DNA of 64,000 nucleotides, from positions 1-64,000 of the forward strand of contig JALHMY010000025.1 in the NCBI GenBank assembly GCA_022843805.1, read 5' to 3'. How positions within the stretch are numbered: the first letter of the stretch is position 1; each line of letters opens with the position of its first letter. This document shows, in pieces, positions 28,393-37,177 of this stretch. A program made the position numbers and the translations under genes. The notes below the pieces were generated by a model. That model saw only the letters and a list, made by a program, of their open reading frames with translations. It searched no databases and was not told where the DNA came from. Origin of the DNA: Fuerstiella sp. GTDB lineage: Bacteria > Planctomycetota > Planctomycetia > Planctomycetales > Planctomycetaceae.

Positions 28393-29382
28393 TCACTGTT
28401 GCACGCCGTTTTCTGACTTTTCGGCAATCTCGCCAAGCAGTTGTCGAAGTGCCGGGAGAATTGTATTCGCTGAGGACTCGGCCAGTTGATTGTGGCCAAT
28501 TCTCTTCAGCGTGATCCAGCGTTTTTCGATGCCGTTCCCCGATGTTTCGGGAGCTGCCTGAAACAGGCGTCGTCCAAATTCAATGGGGACAACTGTGTCG
28601 AGATCTCCGTGAATATGCAGAATCGGGCAGGTCACACTTCGGATGTCGTCGGCCGAACGATACTGATCGACCAATATCCATCGTACCGGCAGCCACCAGT
28701 AATGAAATGCGGCGACGTCGGTCATGGACGAAAATGATGCCATAATGGCGAGCGCTGCGGGAGGTGTTCCATTTGTTGTCGTATGATGAGCCAGACTGAC
28801 GGCGACAGCGCCACCCAAAGAGACGCCCAGGATCGTTGTTCGATGGTGTGAGTAACCCAGTTCTTTGATCGCAAAATCCCACGTGGCTCGAGCGTCCAGC
28901 TTTAGTCCGGCTTCTGACGGCGATCCCTCAGAATCTCCATATCCCCGATAGTCAATTGCGAGTACGTCTACTCCCAGTTTCTGAAAGATCTGATACCAGC
29001 TGATCCGCCACGAACGGTCGCCTGCATTGCCGTGAAACATGATCAGCAGCTGACGCTCGCTGGCCGGAAGAGTGGCCTGATTCGGATGCTTCATATGCCA
29101 TCCGCCGACGGTCAGGTTGTCTTCCGTGGTGATTCGAAGCGTCGCTGAATCCGGATAGAGTTGCGATAACTCCGGATGCGCGCTGATGGAAAAATCTCCA
29201 TCAGTCCGCGGATGGTAAATCAGCTTCCGCTGCAATGCCGCAAGCATGGCAAGAACCGCCAAATAGAGGATCAGCAGAATCACGGTCCATCGGCGTGCGT
29301 ACATCAGCAGCTTCGGCACACGTCCGGTTCCGGGCGAAGAGTAGCTGCGGGGCGTTGTGTCTCGCAAGTCAGTTCGGCTCAC
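28393..29382 (-). CDS. membrane-anchored alpha/beta hydrolase
   Basis: A 329-residue protein. A single N-terminal transmembrane segment (about 31-50, VILLILYLAVLAMLAAL) anchors it in the inner membrane. The catalytic domain shows the oxyanion stretch MFHGNAGDRSWR, YRGYGDSEGSPSE, the nucleophile elbow GVSLGG, a later Asp in HGDLDTVVP and His in RIGHNQL. It resembles the BEM46/FrsA-type hydrolases. The substrate is unknown, probably an ester or amide. Confidence 0.85.
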   Translation of the reverse strand: MSRTDLRDTTPRSYSSPGTGRVPKLLMYARRWTVILLILYLAVLAMLAALQRKLIYHPRTDGDFSISAHPELSQLYPDSATLRITTEDNLTVGGWHMKHPNQATLPASERQLLIMFHGNAGDRSWRISWYQIFQKLGVDVLAIDYRGYGDSEGSPSEAGLKLDARATWDFAIKELGYSHHRTTILGVSLGGAVAVSLAHHTTTNGTPPAALAIMASFSSMTDVAAFHYWWLPVRWILVDQYRSADDIRSVTCPILHIHGDLDTVVPIEFGRRLFQAAPETSGNGIEKRWITLKRIGHNQLAESSANTILPALRQLLGEIAEKSENGVQQ

Positions 29383-29618
29383 AGAGAGTATCCTGGACTG
29401 CGGCAGCCTGCTGCCGCTTTAAAGTCCACAGCCTGCTGTGGACAAAGAGCCTGCTGTGGACAAATTTCACCGGCCGCAAATTCTGATTGCGTACGTATGA
29501 ATTGTAGTGCACTTGCCGCCGCAGGCAATCCAGGCAATGATCACCAGTATCTAACGCTGAAATATTGGTGCCGACTGCTCGGTGTCGGGAAAGTACAGAA
29601 AGTGAGTGGCTCCGCCTC
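29383..29618. repeat. nested hairpins of a planctomycete-type repeat
   Basis: A 236-base divergent gap. Two perfect palindromes occur in succession: GCGGCAGC-CT-GCTGCCGC at about 29400-29417 and GTCCACAGC-CT-GCTGTGGAC at 29424-29443. A partial third copy, GCCTGCTGTGGACAAA, follows at 29449-29464. The second and third copies share the phrase CCTGCTGTGGACAAA. The remaining bases show no gene. The promoters of both flanking genes should lie here. Confidence 0.7.
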
Positions 29619-31139
29619 ATGACTCCAGGTGACAATTTTTATGATGAACTACTGTCGTTGCGCCGGCGCGCGGCACTTTTGAGTTCCTGCGGTGCGGTGC
29701 TGAATTGGGATCGCGAAACGTATATGCCTGAGGGTGGAGGAGCACATCGGGCCGAACAGCTGAGTCTGCTGGCCGGGGTGTCTCATGAATGGTCCACGCT
29801 GCCGAGGATCGGCGAGTTGTTGTATTTGCTGCAGGATCATGGTCCTTCGAACGCAGACAGTGTGGATGTCGCAGCAAATATTCGCGAGATTGGGCGGACC
29901 TATCGACGTGCCACCTGTCTTCCAAGGCGGCTTGTGGAAGAACTGGCTCGGGTTACTGCACTGGCTCAGCATCACTGGTCAGAAGCTCGGGCATCGAAGT
30001 CCTTTTCAGCATTTGAGCCATGGCTGAGTCAGATCATCAGCCTGAAGAGGGAAGAGGCTGCCGCAGTTGGGTTTTCGGACGAGGGAGAGCCTTACGATGC
30101 TCTTCTGGACGAGTACGAGCCTGGGGCCTGCAGTTCTGAAGTCGCCATTGTTTTCGAACATCTGCGACAGGAGCTCGTACCACTGCTGAATGCGATTCGA
30201 GGATCGCGGCGAGTTCCGGATAAGAGTATTCTGCATCGCTATTATCCCGTGGAAGCTCAGAAGAAGCTGGCTCACCAGGCGGCTAAGCTGATTGGATTTG
30301 ATTTCCATTGTGGCAGAATGGATATTACGACGCACCCATTTTGCAGCGGCTTTGGCCCGGGGGATTGTCGGCTCACGACGCGTTATGATCCTCAGTTCTT
30401 TTCCTCGGCTTTTTTCGGCACCCTGCATGAAGCCGGACATGGAATGTATGAGCAGGGGTTGCCAGCGCAGGCGTTCGGAACGCCGCTGGGGAGCGCCGTT
30501 TCACTGGGAATTCATGAATCGCAGTCCCGGCTGTGGGAGAATCTGATCGGAAGAAGTGCGGCATTCTGGAAATACTTTTATCCCGAAACACAGAAGATGT
30601 TCCCGGACGCGCTTGGCGGTGTTCATCCGCATCAGTTCCTCGCTGCGATCAATACTGCAGGTGCCTCGTTTATCCGCGTTGAGGCGGACGAAGTTACTTA
30701 TAACCTGCATATTATGCTGCGATTTGAACTTGAGCGTGACTTAATTACGGGGCGTTTGCAGGCCGCGGACGTTCCGGATGCCTGGAATGAGCGATTTGTT
30801 CGCGATTTTGGCATCCTGCCCGAAAACCACGCTGTGGGCTGTTTACAGGATATCCACTGGAGTGCCGGCCTGATGGGGTACTTTCCAACGTATGCACTCG
30901 GGAATATGTACGCCGCGCAGTTGTTCGAAGCGGCAAATGTTCAGTTGGGTAACCTGAACGAGTTGTCTGAAAAGGGTGACTTCAGGCCCCTGCTGGAATG
31001 GCTTCGCATTCAGGTCCATCAGCATGGTCAGCGATACACGGCGTCCGACCTGATTCAGCGTGTGTCCGGCAAACCGCTGTCTGACGAACCGCTGGTACGC
31101 CATCTGCGGTTAAGATTCTCTGAATTGTACGAGATCTGA
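29619..31139 (+). CDS. carboxypeptidase of family M32 (Taq type)
   Basis: A 506-residue metallocarboxypeptidase. The zinc motif is LHEAGHGMYEQG (HEAGH at about 270-274). Conserved neighbouring motifs include ISLKREEAAAVGF, PYDALLDEYEPG, DITTHPFCSGFGPGD, GIHESQSRLWENLIGRS and the late WSAGLMGYFPTYALGNMYAAQ. It removes C-terminal residues from peptides with broad specificity and is cytoplasmic. The start ATG 29619 is chosen because the N-terminus aligns with the family from there. The length is normal. Confidence 0.95.
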   Translation: MTPGDNFYDELLSLRRRAALLSSCGAVLNWDRETYMPEGGGAHRAEQLSLLAGVSHEWSTLPRIGELLYLLQDHGPSNADSVDVAANIREIGRTYRRATCLPRRLVEELARVTALAQHHWSEARASKSFSAFEPWLSQIISLKREEAAAVGFSDEGEPYDALLDEYEPGACSSEVAIVFEHLRQELVPLLNAIRGSRRVPDKSILHRYYPVEAQKKLAHQAAKLIGFDFHCGRMDITTHPFCSGFGPGDCRLTTRYDPQFFSSAFFGTLHEAGHGMYEQGLPAQAFGTPLGSAVSLGIHESQSRLWENLIGRSAAFWKYFYPETQKMFPDALGGVHPHQFLAAINTAGASFIRVEADEVTYNLHIMLRFELERDLITGRLQAADVPDAWNERFVRDFGILPENHAVGCLQDIHWSAGLMGYFPTYALGNMYAAQLFEAANVQLGNLNELSEKGDFRPLLEWLRIQVHQHGQRYTASDLIQRVSGKPLSDEPLVRHLRLRFSELYEI

Positions 31140-31240
31140 ACAATCCTGGTTTGCGGTTCAATTGCCGGATTTGGTATCTCGTGGCAAAATAATGCGCACT
31201 CGGCTTTGCTTTGATTAGAAATGTCTATCGGAATGTTTTC

Positions 31241-31981
31241 ATGATCAACCCGTTTTCTTCACCGCATCGACTATTTATCGCGACATTACTTTTGTTGTGT
31301 GGCTGCTCCGGAGCCAATCAGGATAAGACACCCCCGGTGATGACGGCACTTGACACCATGGAGGGGATCCGAAAGGATGCCATGGCTCGTCGGGAGGAAG
31401 ATGTGGAAGCCGCGATGAAGGAAGCGAAAGCTGCCAGCGACGCGGAAGAAGCTGCCGTTCAGAAGGAAGGAAAATTTAAGGCCAAATTTGAAACGTCGGC
31501 CGGCGATTTTATCGTTGAAGTGAATCGTGAATGGGCGCCAAGGGGAGCGCAGCGATTCTATGATCTGGTCTCGGCGGGCTTCTACGATGAATGCCGATTT
31601 TTCAGAGTGGTTCCCAACTTCATGGTTCAGTTCGGCATTAATGGAGACCCTGCGATTCAGGGTCGATGGGAGAGGGAAATTCCGGACGACCCTGTAAAGA
31701 AAAGCAACAAACGGGGGTTTGTCACATTTGCAAAAACAGGCCGGCCGAATTCTCGTACAACTCAGATTTTTATTAACTTCGTGGATAACACTAATCTTGA
31801 TTCCGATGGGTTTTCACCATTTGGTGAAGTCGTCGACGGTATGCAAAATGTCGATGCCATTTATTCCGCATATGGAGAAAGACCTGATCAGGGTGAAATC
31901 ACCTTTCAGGGAAATGCATATCTGAGCAAGAGCTTCCCCAATCTCGATTATGTGAAGAAGGCCACGATCATCGAGAACTGA
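31241..31981 (+). CDS. cyclophilin-type peptidyl-prolyl isomerase lipoprotein
   Basis: A 246-residue protein. The N-terminus has a lipoprotein signal with a Leu-rich core and LLLCGC, the Cys being the likely lipidation site (about residue 21). A Glu/Ala-rich charged helix follows (about 35-80), then a cyclophilin domain (about 80-235): GDFIVEVNREWAPRGAQRFY, FRVVPNFMVQFGI, GFVTFAKTGRPNSRTTQIFI and FSPFGEVVDGM. It probably catalyses proline isomerisation on envelope proteins. The ATG at 31241 is used; an upstream TTG at 31211 is in frame. The gene precedes zwf by 76 bases. Confidence 0.85.
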   Translation: MINPFSSPHRLFIATLLLLCGCSGANQDKTPPVMTALDTMEGIRKDAMARREEDVEAAMKEAKAASDAEEAAVQKEGKFKAKFETSAGDFIVEVNREWAPRGAQRFYDLVSAGFYDECRFFRVVPNFMVQFGINGDPAIQGRWEREIPDDPVKKSNKRGFVTFAKTGRPNSRTTQIFINFVDNTNLDSDGFSPFGEVVDGMQNVDAIYSAYGERPDQGEITFQGNAYLSKSFPNLDYVKKATIIEN

Positions 31982-32057
31982 TTGCAGGACTGGTCCGGCC
32001 GCTGGTGCCGCCGACACGAAGTCGTGACACAACGGATTTTCACCTGAAGGGATTCAC

Positions 32058-33587
32058 ATGACGGTTGAACCAACCGACGCCAGTATTCTGATCTTCGGAG
32101 CATCCGGAGATCTTACATCACGTAAGCTCATACCGGCACTCTTTCAGCTCTCACGTCAGGGCTATCTGAAACCTCAGAATCCCGTTATCGGCGTTGCTCG
32201 CCGTGAAATGACGGATGAAGTGTTTCGCGAGGAAATGAAGCAGGCGGTCGCTGCTCGATTTAGCAGGGAGCCATTTCCGGAAAACGAATGGCTGTTATTT
32301 GCGCAGCAGTTGTTTTATCGCCGAATCAACATCAGTGACGCTCAGGATTATACTCAGCTGAAAAACGAAGTTGCTTTGCTGGAAAAGAATCTGCGAGGCG
32401 CTGAGCATCACACAAGGGTCGTTTATCTGGCGACGACCCCGAGTTTGTTTTCTGACGCGGTGGAAGGTCTGCATCAGTCAGGAATGATCCCGCCCCGAGG
32501 CTCCGACGAGCGCCTTCGCGTTGTTGTGGAAAAGCCGTTCGGGCATGATCTGGCGTCTGCACAGGATCTGACTGCTCGCCTTGCCAGTAAGCTGCGGGAA
32601 GATCAGATTTATCGAATCGATCACTATCTGGGAAAGGAAACCGTTCAGAATATCCTTTTGTTTCGCTTTGGCAATGCGATATTTGAGCCACTTCTGAACA
32701 GAAATCACGTCGATCATATTCAGATTACCGTGGCCGAATCTCAGGGAATGGAAGGTAGTCGAGGCGGCTATTACGACACTTCAGGCGCCCTTCGCGATGT
32801 GCTGCAAAACCATGTTTTGCAGCTGCTGTGTCTGATTGCCATGGACCCACCGTCACTGTTTCAGGCTCGGGAAATTCGCGATGAAAAAATGAAAGTGCTG
32901 CAGGCTCTGCGTCCCGGAAAAACAGGCCCGGTTGCCAACTGGGCGGTTCGGGGACAATATGCCGCAGGCCTTGTCAATCGGCAGCCTGCTCTGGCGTATC
33001 GGGAAGAAGAACGAGTCAACCCGAATTCCAACCGAGAGACATACGTTGCGATGCAGGTCGCCATTGATAACTGGCGCTGGGCCGGGGTCCCGTTTTATCT
33101 GCGTACCGGCAAGCGATTGCCGAAACAGGTGACTGAAATCGCAATTCAGTTCAAAAATCCGCCGCTCAATCTGTTTTCCACCGTCGAATGTGATGGAGAC
33201 CTCTGCGATCTTGTGGAAACTCGCCCCAACCAGTTAATTCTCCGAATCCAGCCACAGGAAGCCATTTCACTCAGATTCTCTACGAAGCGGCCTGGCATGC
33301 AGTATCAGATCCAGCCCGTCTCGATGGACTTTGGGTATGAAAGTCACTTTTCCGTTCAGCTGCCCGAAGCGTATGAGCGGCTGCTGCTGGATGTGATGCG
33401 AGGAGATTCAACGCTGTTTACTCGCAGTGACGAACTGGAAGCGGCATGGAGATTCGTTACACCAGTTCTGCAGGCATGGGAAAGCAGCAGCTCGCCGCCC
33501 GAGTGTTATCCGGCGGGTACGTGGGGCCCGGCAGGGGCGGATCGACTGATCGCTGAATCCCGCGCTCGATGGCGCAGTCCTCATTAA
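32058..33587 (+). CDS. zwf: glucose-6-phosphate 1-dehydrogenase
   Basis: A 509-residue enzyme, near the usual length. It oxidises glucose-6-phosphate to 6-phosphogluconolactone, the first step of the oxidative pentose phosphate pathway. The coenzyme motif ILIFGASGDLTSRKLIPAL lies at about 10-28, and the active-site motif RIDHYLGKETVQNIL at about 191-205. Further conserved stretches are EKPFGHDL and YLRTGKRLPKQ. An AAGGGA site precedes ATG 32058. The 3' end overlaps the next gene's longest frame, so they could be translationally coupled. Confidence 0.97.
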   Translation: MTVEPTDASILIFGASGDLTSRKLIPALFQLSRQGYLKPQNPVIGVARREMTDEVFREEMKQAVAARFSREPFPENEWLLFAQQLFYRRINISDAQDYTQLKNEVALLEKNLRGAEHHTRVVYLATTPSLFSDAVEGLHQSGMIPPRGSDERLRVVVEKPFGHDLASAQDLTARLASKLREDQIYRIDHYLGKETVQNILLFRFGNAIFEPLLNRNHVDHIQITVAESQGMEGSRGGYYDTSGALRDVLQNHVLQLLCLIAMDPPSLFQAREIRDEKMKVLQALRPGKTGPVANWAVRGQYAAGLVNRQPALAYREEERVNPNSNRETYVAMQVAIDNWRWAGVPFYLRTGKRLPKQVTEIAIQFKNPPLNLFSTVECDGDLCDLVETRPNQLILRIQPQEAISLRFSTKRPGMQYQIQPVSMDFGYESHFSVQLPEAYERLLLDVMRGDSTLFTRSDELEAAWRFVTPVLQAWESSSSPPECYPAGTWGPAGADRLIAESRARWRSPH

Positions 33588-33622
33588 TTCTCGTCAGGAA
33601 TTCTCCTCAGGGCTGTGAACTC

Positions 33623-34825
33623 ATGCCTGGCGTATCGATTGTTGAGAGATCGGGATTCCCAATTCACCTGGTTTCCCTCTTCGTGGTGATCACACTGGTC
33701 GTGCTGTTCATTGGGTTTGTTCTGCTGTTACTGCGTGGTTCCCGCAGGCTCAGAATGAAAATTGCGTTGCTGACGTGTTCGCTGCTTCTGACAACCGGGT
33801 GCTGCGAACTGATGCTGAGATTGCTGACGGTTTATCCCGTGCATGGCAATTCGAATGTCATTGCTCACGGTGAACTGGGCTACGTTCTGGATCCGGCGCT
33901 ACCGGATGTGGACGACAATGGTTTTCGGAACTCCGCGGTGACGACAGCGGTACAGCTTGTTGCCATTGGTGATTCTCACACACAGGGCTTTAATGTTGAA
34001 TCGCAGAATTCCTGGCCAGTGCAGCTGGGACGAATGCTGAACAGGACTGTTTACAATTTTGGAATCGGCGGCTACGGGCCTCTGCATTATGAACGACTGA
34101 TTCATCGGGCGTTAACAATGCAGCCCGAGTTGATCGTTGTTGGTTTGTTCCTGCCCAACGATTTGTCGGACACAGTGGACGGGATACATCCGCGTCTCGC
34201 TGAACCACCACCAGGTCGCAATGTGGCCTACTGGCTGCGAGATCGGACGGCCCTCGGCAGTATGCTGTGGCAGATCATTCAGCGATCCCGTTTAAACTCG
34301 ACGTCCGGCATCACTGTCGACAATCTGCAGACACCCACATTTCTGGATGCTCGTGCGATCAGCTCCATGAAGAATGGGCTGGACCTGAGCCGACCGGAGA
34401 TCGCCGCCGCCTTCGATCGCACTCTGCAGATTATAAGAGACGCCGATACATCATGCCGCAATCAAAACTGCCGATTGTTCGTTCTGATCATTCCGTCCAA
34501 AGAACGAGTTTACAGTAAGACACTGGAGTCTTCGCTCTCGTCCCTTCCGTCGAGCGATCAGTTGGTTTTATATCGCACAATGGTTGAGCGAGAGCAGCAG
34601 GTAACGGCAATGTTCACATCGCAGCTGACGGAATCACGCATTGCCTGGGCAGACGTGTCCGACGCACTCAGCGAGCAGCTGAACAAAACTCCCCATATTT
34701 ATCCTTCATGGAGCGACGGGCATCCGCTGGAAGCTGGTTACCGCGAGTATGCCCAGTTCGTGGCACGTGCACTCATTTCGTTTGATGACGTCGGCGTCGT
34801 CGGTTCAGTGCACCGCACCGAATAA
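33623..34825 (+). CDS. membrane-anchored SGNH/GDSL-type hydrolase
   Basis: About 400 residues. Two hydrophobic segments occur near the N-terminus (about 15-37 and 45-63). The hydrolase block I is VAIGDSHTQGFNV (Ser of GDSH), followed by the oxyanion GIGGYGPLHYE block and an Asn in FLPNDLSD. The C-terminal block V is DGHPLEAGYREYA with Asp and His. This type includes acyl- or acetyl-esterases of surface polysaccharides; the substrate here is not known. The longer frame from 33569 overlaps zwf by 19 bases; the ATG at 33623 is preferred. Convergent with an acetyltransferase gene. Confidence 0.8.
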   Translation: MPGVSIVERSGFPIHLVSLFVVITLVVLFIGFVLLLLRGSRRLRMKIALLTCSLLLTTGCCELMLRLLTVYPVHGNSNVIAHGELGYVLDPALPDVDDNGFRNSAVTTAVQLVAIGDSHTQGFNVESQNSWPVQLGRMLNRTVYNFGIGGYGPLHYERLIHRALTMQPELIVVGLFLPNDLSDTVDGIHPRLAEPPPGRNVAYWLRDRTALGSMLWQIIQRSRLNSTSGITVDNLQTPTFLDARAISSMKNGLDLSRPEIAAAFDRTLQIIRDADTSCRNQNCRLFVLIIPSKERVYSKTLESSLSSLPSSDQLVLYRTMVEREQQVTAMFTSQLTESRIAWADVSDALSEQLNKTPHIYPSWSDGHPLEAGYREYAQFVARALISFDDVGVVGSVHRTE

Positions 34826-34882
34826 CTTCGCCAACGAATAACTTCTAAGCCGAGAAGGCGTCGTGCTGCTGGTTTCTACCGG

Positions 34883-35455
34883 TCAGAGCTGTTCGGGTTG
34901 TGCTTCGATTTCTCTGATAACCCGACAGGGATTTCCGGCGGCAACGACATCGGACGGCACATCCTTAGTGACCACACTTCCAGCGCCAATCACAGTGCGA
35001 GCACCGATTGTGACCCCCGGGCAAATAATGGCGGCTCCGCCGACCCAGACATCGGATCCGATTGATACGGGCTTTCCGTACTCCTGAGTGCGACGCAGCT
35101 TTGCATCGAGCGGATGGGTGGCCGCATAAATCTGAACGGCCGGCCCAAAGAAACAGTAGTCGCCAATTCTCACCGGGCAAACATCCAGCACAACGCAGTT
35201 GAAATTGAAGTAGACTCGCTTCCCAAGGTAAATGTTGGACCCGTAGTCACAGTAAAATGGCGGCTGCATCCATGCGGAGTCTCCTCCGCTTCCCAGCAGG
35301 TCCTGCAGTACTCGACGGCGAATCTCCGTGTCGCCTTCACGCGATGTATTTAAAATCTGGCAGAGGTCGCGGGCTCGTTCTCGTGCCTGAACAAGCTGAG
35401 GGTCGAGTGCATCGTAGAGCTGTCCATCCAGCATCTTTGACATTTCGGACTGCAT
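34883..35455 (-). CDS. maltose/galactoside O-acetyltransferase-like hexapeptide protein
   Basis: A 190-residue left-handed beta-helix acetyltransferase of the LacA/Maa/NodL group. The sequence starts with a helical cap (MSKMLDGQLYDALDPQLVQARERA), then FYCDYGSNIYLGKRVYFNFNC, and the catalytic His lies in ATHPLDA. Hexapeptide repeats GVTIGARTVIGAGSVVTKDV and the end VAAGNPCRVIREI complete it. Acetyl-CoA is the donor; the acceptor sugar is not deducible. The start could be 35455 or 35443. Confidence 0.9.
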   Translation of the reverse strand: MQSEMSKMLDGQLYDALDPQLVQARERARDLCQILNTSREGDTEIRRRVLQDLLGSGGDSAWMQPPFYCDYGSNIYLGKRVYFNFNCVVLDVCPVRIGDYCFFGPAVQIYAATHPLDAKLRRTQEYGKPVSIGSDVWVGGAAIICPGVTIGARTVIGAGSVVTKDVPSDVVAAGNPCRVIREIEAQPEQL

Positions 35456-35663
35456 TGGAACTCCTTCAGAAGCAACGTCTCTGGTCGTATCCGGAAGCCG
35501 CTGATATCCTATGGGACTTAGGTGCTGTCAGACAATAAGTGTCGCCTTTTGCTCCGCAAAAGGATGTTGTTTCGCGGAGCGAAAGGCGACTATGGCGGTC
35601 ACTTATTGTTTTCCAGGTCCCTGGATTCCGCGCGATTTCCGAACTTCTTATATCGATCAATCT
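35456..35663. repeat. nested inverted-repeat element
   Basis: A 78-base palindromic element occupies 35532-35609. Outer arms are ACAATAAGTG and CACTTATTGT, perfect complements. Inner arms GTCGCCTTTTGCTCCGC (35541-35557) and GCGGAGCGAAAGGCGAC (35574-35590) pair almost completely around a 16-base loop. It lies in a divergent gap. The size and nested form resemble a miniature inverted-repeat element or a repeated palindrome, not a terminator. Confidence 0.75.
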
Positions 35664-36683
35664 ATGACCAGACCTGCGGCTGAAATTCGATTCCGAGAAT
35701 CCGACGGCCGAAAATCACATTGCGTCCCGGCGATCGTTATAGCACTGCTCCTGGGTTATGCAGATTTCGTAATTTCCTCAGAACCTGACAAAGGCGCTGC
35801 CGGCAAGGTTGCTGTCGAACTGGCAGGTGGGGATGCCGGCGCCGGTGCACCGACAATTTCGGGGCTTACTCAGGCTGGAATCGTCAACGATGACAGAATC
35901 ACAGAAGCCAGCGGACTTGCCGCTTCCGGCATCTTTCGCGACGCCTGCTGGATGCATAACGACTCGGGTGATGAAGCTCGATTGTTCCTTGTCAGTCTGG
36001 ACGGGGCAACTCGCGCCGTCGTTGAGCTTGCCGGGCAGAAAGCATATGACTGGGAGGACATGTGTTCGTTCACAATTGATGGAGTATCATGGTTGCTGGT
36101 CGCTGATATCGGTGACAATGCCCGAAAGAGGGGAAATGGCAAAAAGAATGGTTTACCTGCGTGCCAGCTGCTGTTACTGAAGGAGTTACCGCTTCCGGGG
36201 CGAGCAAAGCCCGGCAAGGTGACCTGGAATGTGCATGCGACGATTGAATTCTCTTTCGAGGATGGGCCGCGGGACTGTGAATCGGTTGCTGTGGATACAA
36301 CCTCTAAAAAGATACTGTTATTGTCCAAAAGTTTTCCGCTGGACTGTGGGCTTTATGAGCTGCCTCTGAATCTGCATAAAGGAAATGTGACACAAATTGC
36401 CAGACGTATCGCGAAGCCTGGAGTTCCTTTTGCCACAGCGATGGATATTTCGCCGCAGGGCGATCGAATGGTCATCGCATCCATGCTCACCGGAGCACTG
36501 ATTGAACGGCGAGCGAACGAGGACTGGGCCGCCGCCTGCCAGCGGCCAGCCGTCATTCTGCAGCTGCCGGTAAGGAAGCAGGGTGAAACGGTCTGCTTTA
36601 TGCCTGACGGAAATTCAATCCTTCTGAACAGCGAAGGTCGACAGCAGCCACTATGGAAGCTGGAGCTTCCGAAACGACCCTGA
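35664..36683 (+). CDS. exported beta-propeller-like hypothetical protein
   Basis: A 339-residue protein with a hydrophobic N-terminal segment (about 19-35, VPAIVIALLLGYADFVI) that could be a signal peptide. The body contains repeated blade-like strands: CWMHNDSGDEARLFLVSLDG, YDWEDMCSFTIDGVSWLLVA, DIGDNARKRG, DCESVAVDTTSKKILLLSKS and ATAMDISPQGDRMVIASM. This suggests a propeller with possible metal sites, but I cannot name the family. The start is the ATG at 35664; the earlier frame runs through the palindromic element. Confidence 0.6.
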   Translation: MTRPAAEIRFRESDGRKSHCVPAIVIALLLGYADFVISSEPDKGAAGKVAVELAGGDAGAGAPTISGLTQAGIVNDDRITEASGLAASGIFRDACWMHNDSGDEARLFLVSLDGATRAVVELAGQKAYDWEDMCSFTIDGVSWLLVADIGDNARKRGNGKKNGLPACQLLLLKELPLPGRAKPGKVTWNVHATIEFSFEDGPRDCESVAVDTTSKKILLLSKSFPLDCGLYELPLNLHKGNVTQIARRIAKPGVPFATAMDISPQGDRMVIASMLTGALIERRANEDWAAACQRPAVILQLPVRKQGETVCFMPDGNSILLNSEGRQQPLWKLELPKRP

Positions 36684-37177
36684 ATCCGGACGAGAGGTCG
36701 CACCTGGGTTGCAACCCAAAACCGGACGTGCAGGATTTCCTCACCAGCGAACGAATCAGTGGATGAGCGGGATACGACGGCGCCGCGTGGGTTGTACCGG
36801 CCGGTTGACACCGGCCGCTCGCCGAATCGCAAAGCAATTTGGCGAGCGGGATGCGTCAGCTTCCCGAGTATGCGATTCCGCGGGTTTCGGTATTCAGACG
36901 AACGATATTGGACATCGTTGCCACCCCGCGCAGGCCCATGCGGCCTCTCCTCATCTGACAGATCATGAGTTATGTTTCCGCCATCCGCCTTTCGACCGCC
37001 GAGAGTCTGCCAGCGACTATTGGTATTGGGTTGCAGTTCTCAAAGCAAAAGGCGACCATATTCCGTGTGGGTGACCGTATTGCACCGAAAGTGAAACGGC
37101 TGACGGTGAGTGTCATCAACTGCATTTGCGTATTTCGATATAATACCTGACGCCTTTTCCGCCGGGAGTAACTTACC
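36684..37177. repeat. intergenic region with solo copy of the 161-bp repeat family
   Basis: A 494-base gap. At 36815-36849 the arms CCGCTCGCC and GGCGAGCGG form a hairpin around a 17-base loop. The sequence after it (GCGTCAGCTTCCCGAG) resembles the unit of the array at 22647-23190, where GGCGAGCGGAGCGGCGTCAG occurs. This looks like a diverged single copy. A short palindrome TGGGTTGCAACCCA lies near 36705. No gene or RNA is recognised in the rest. Confidence 0.6.
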
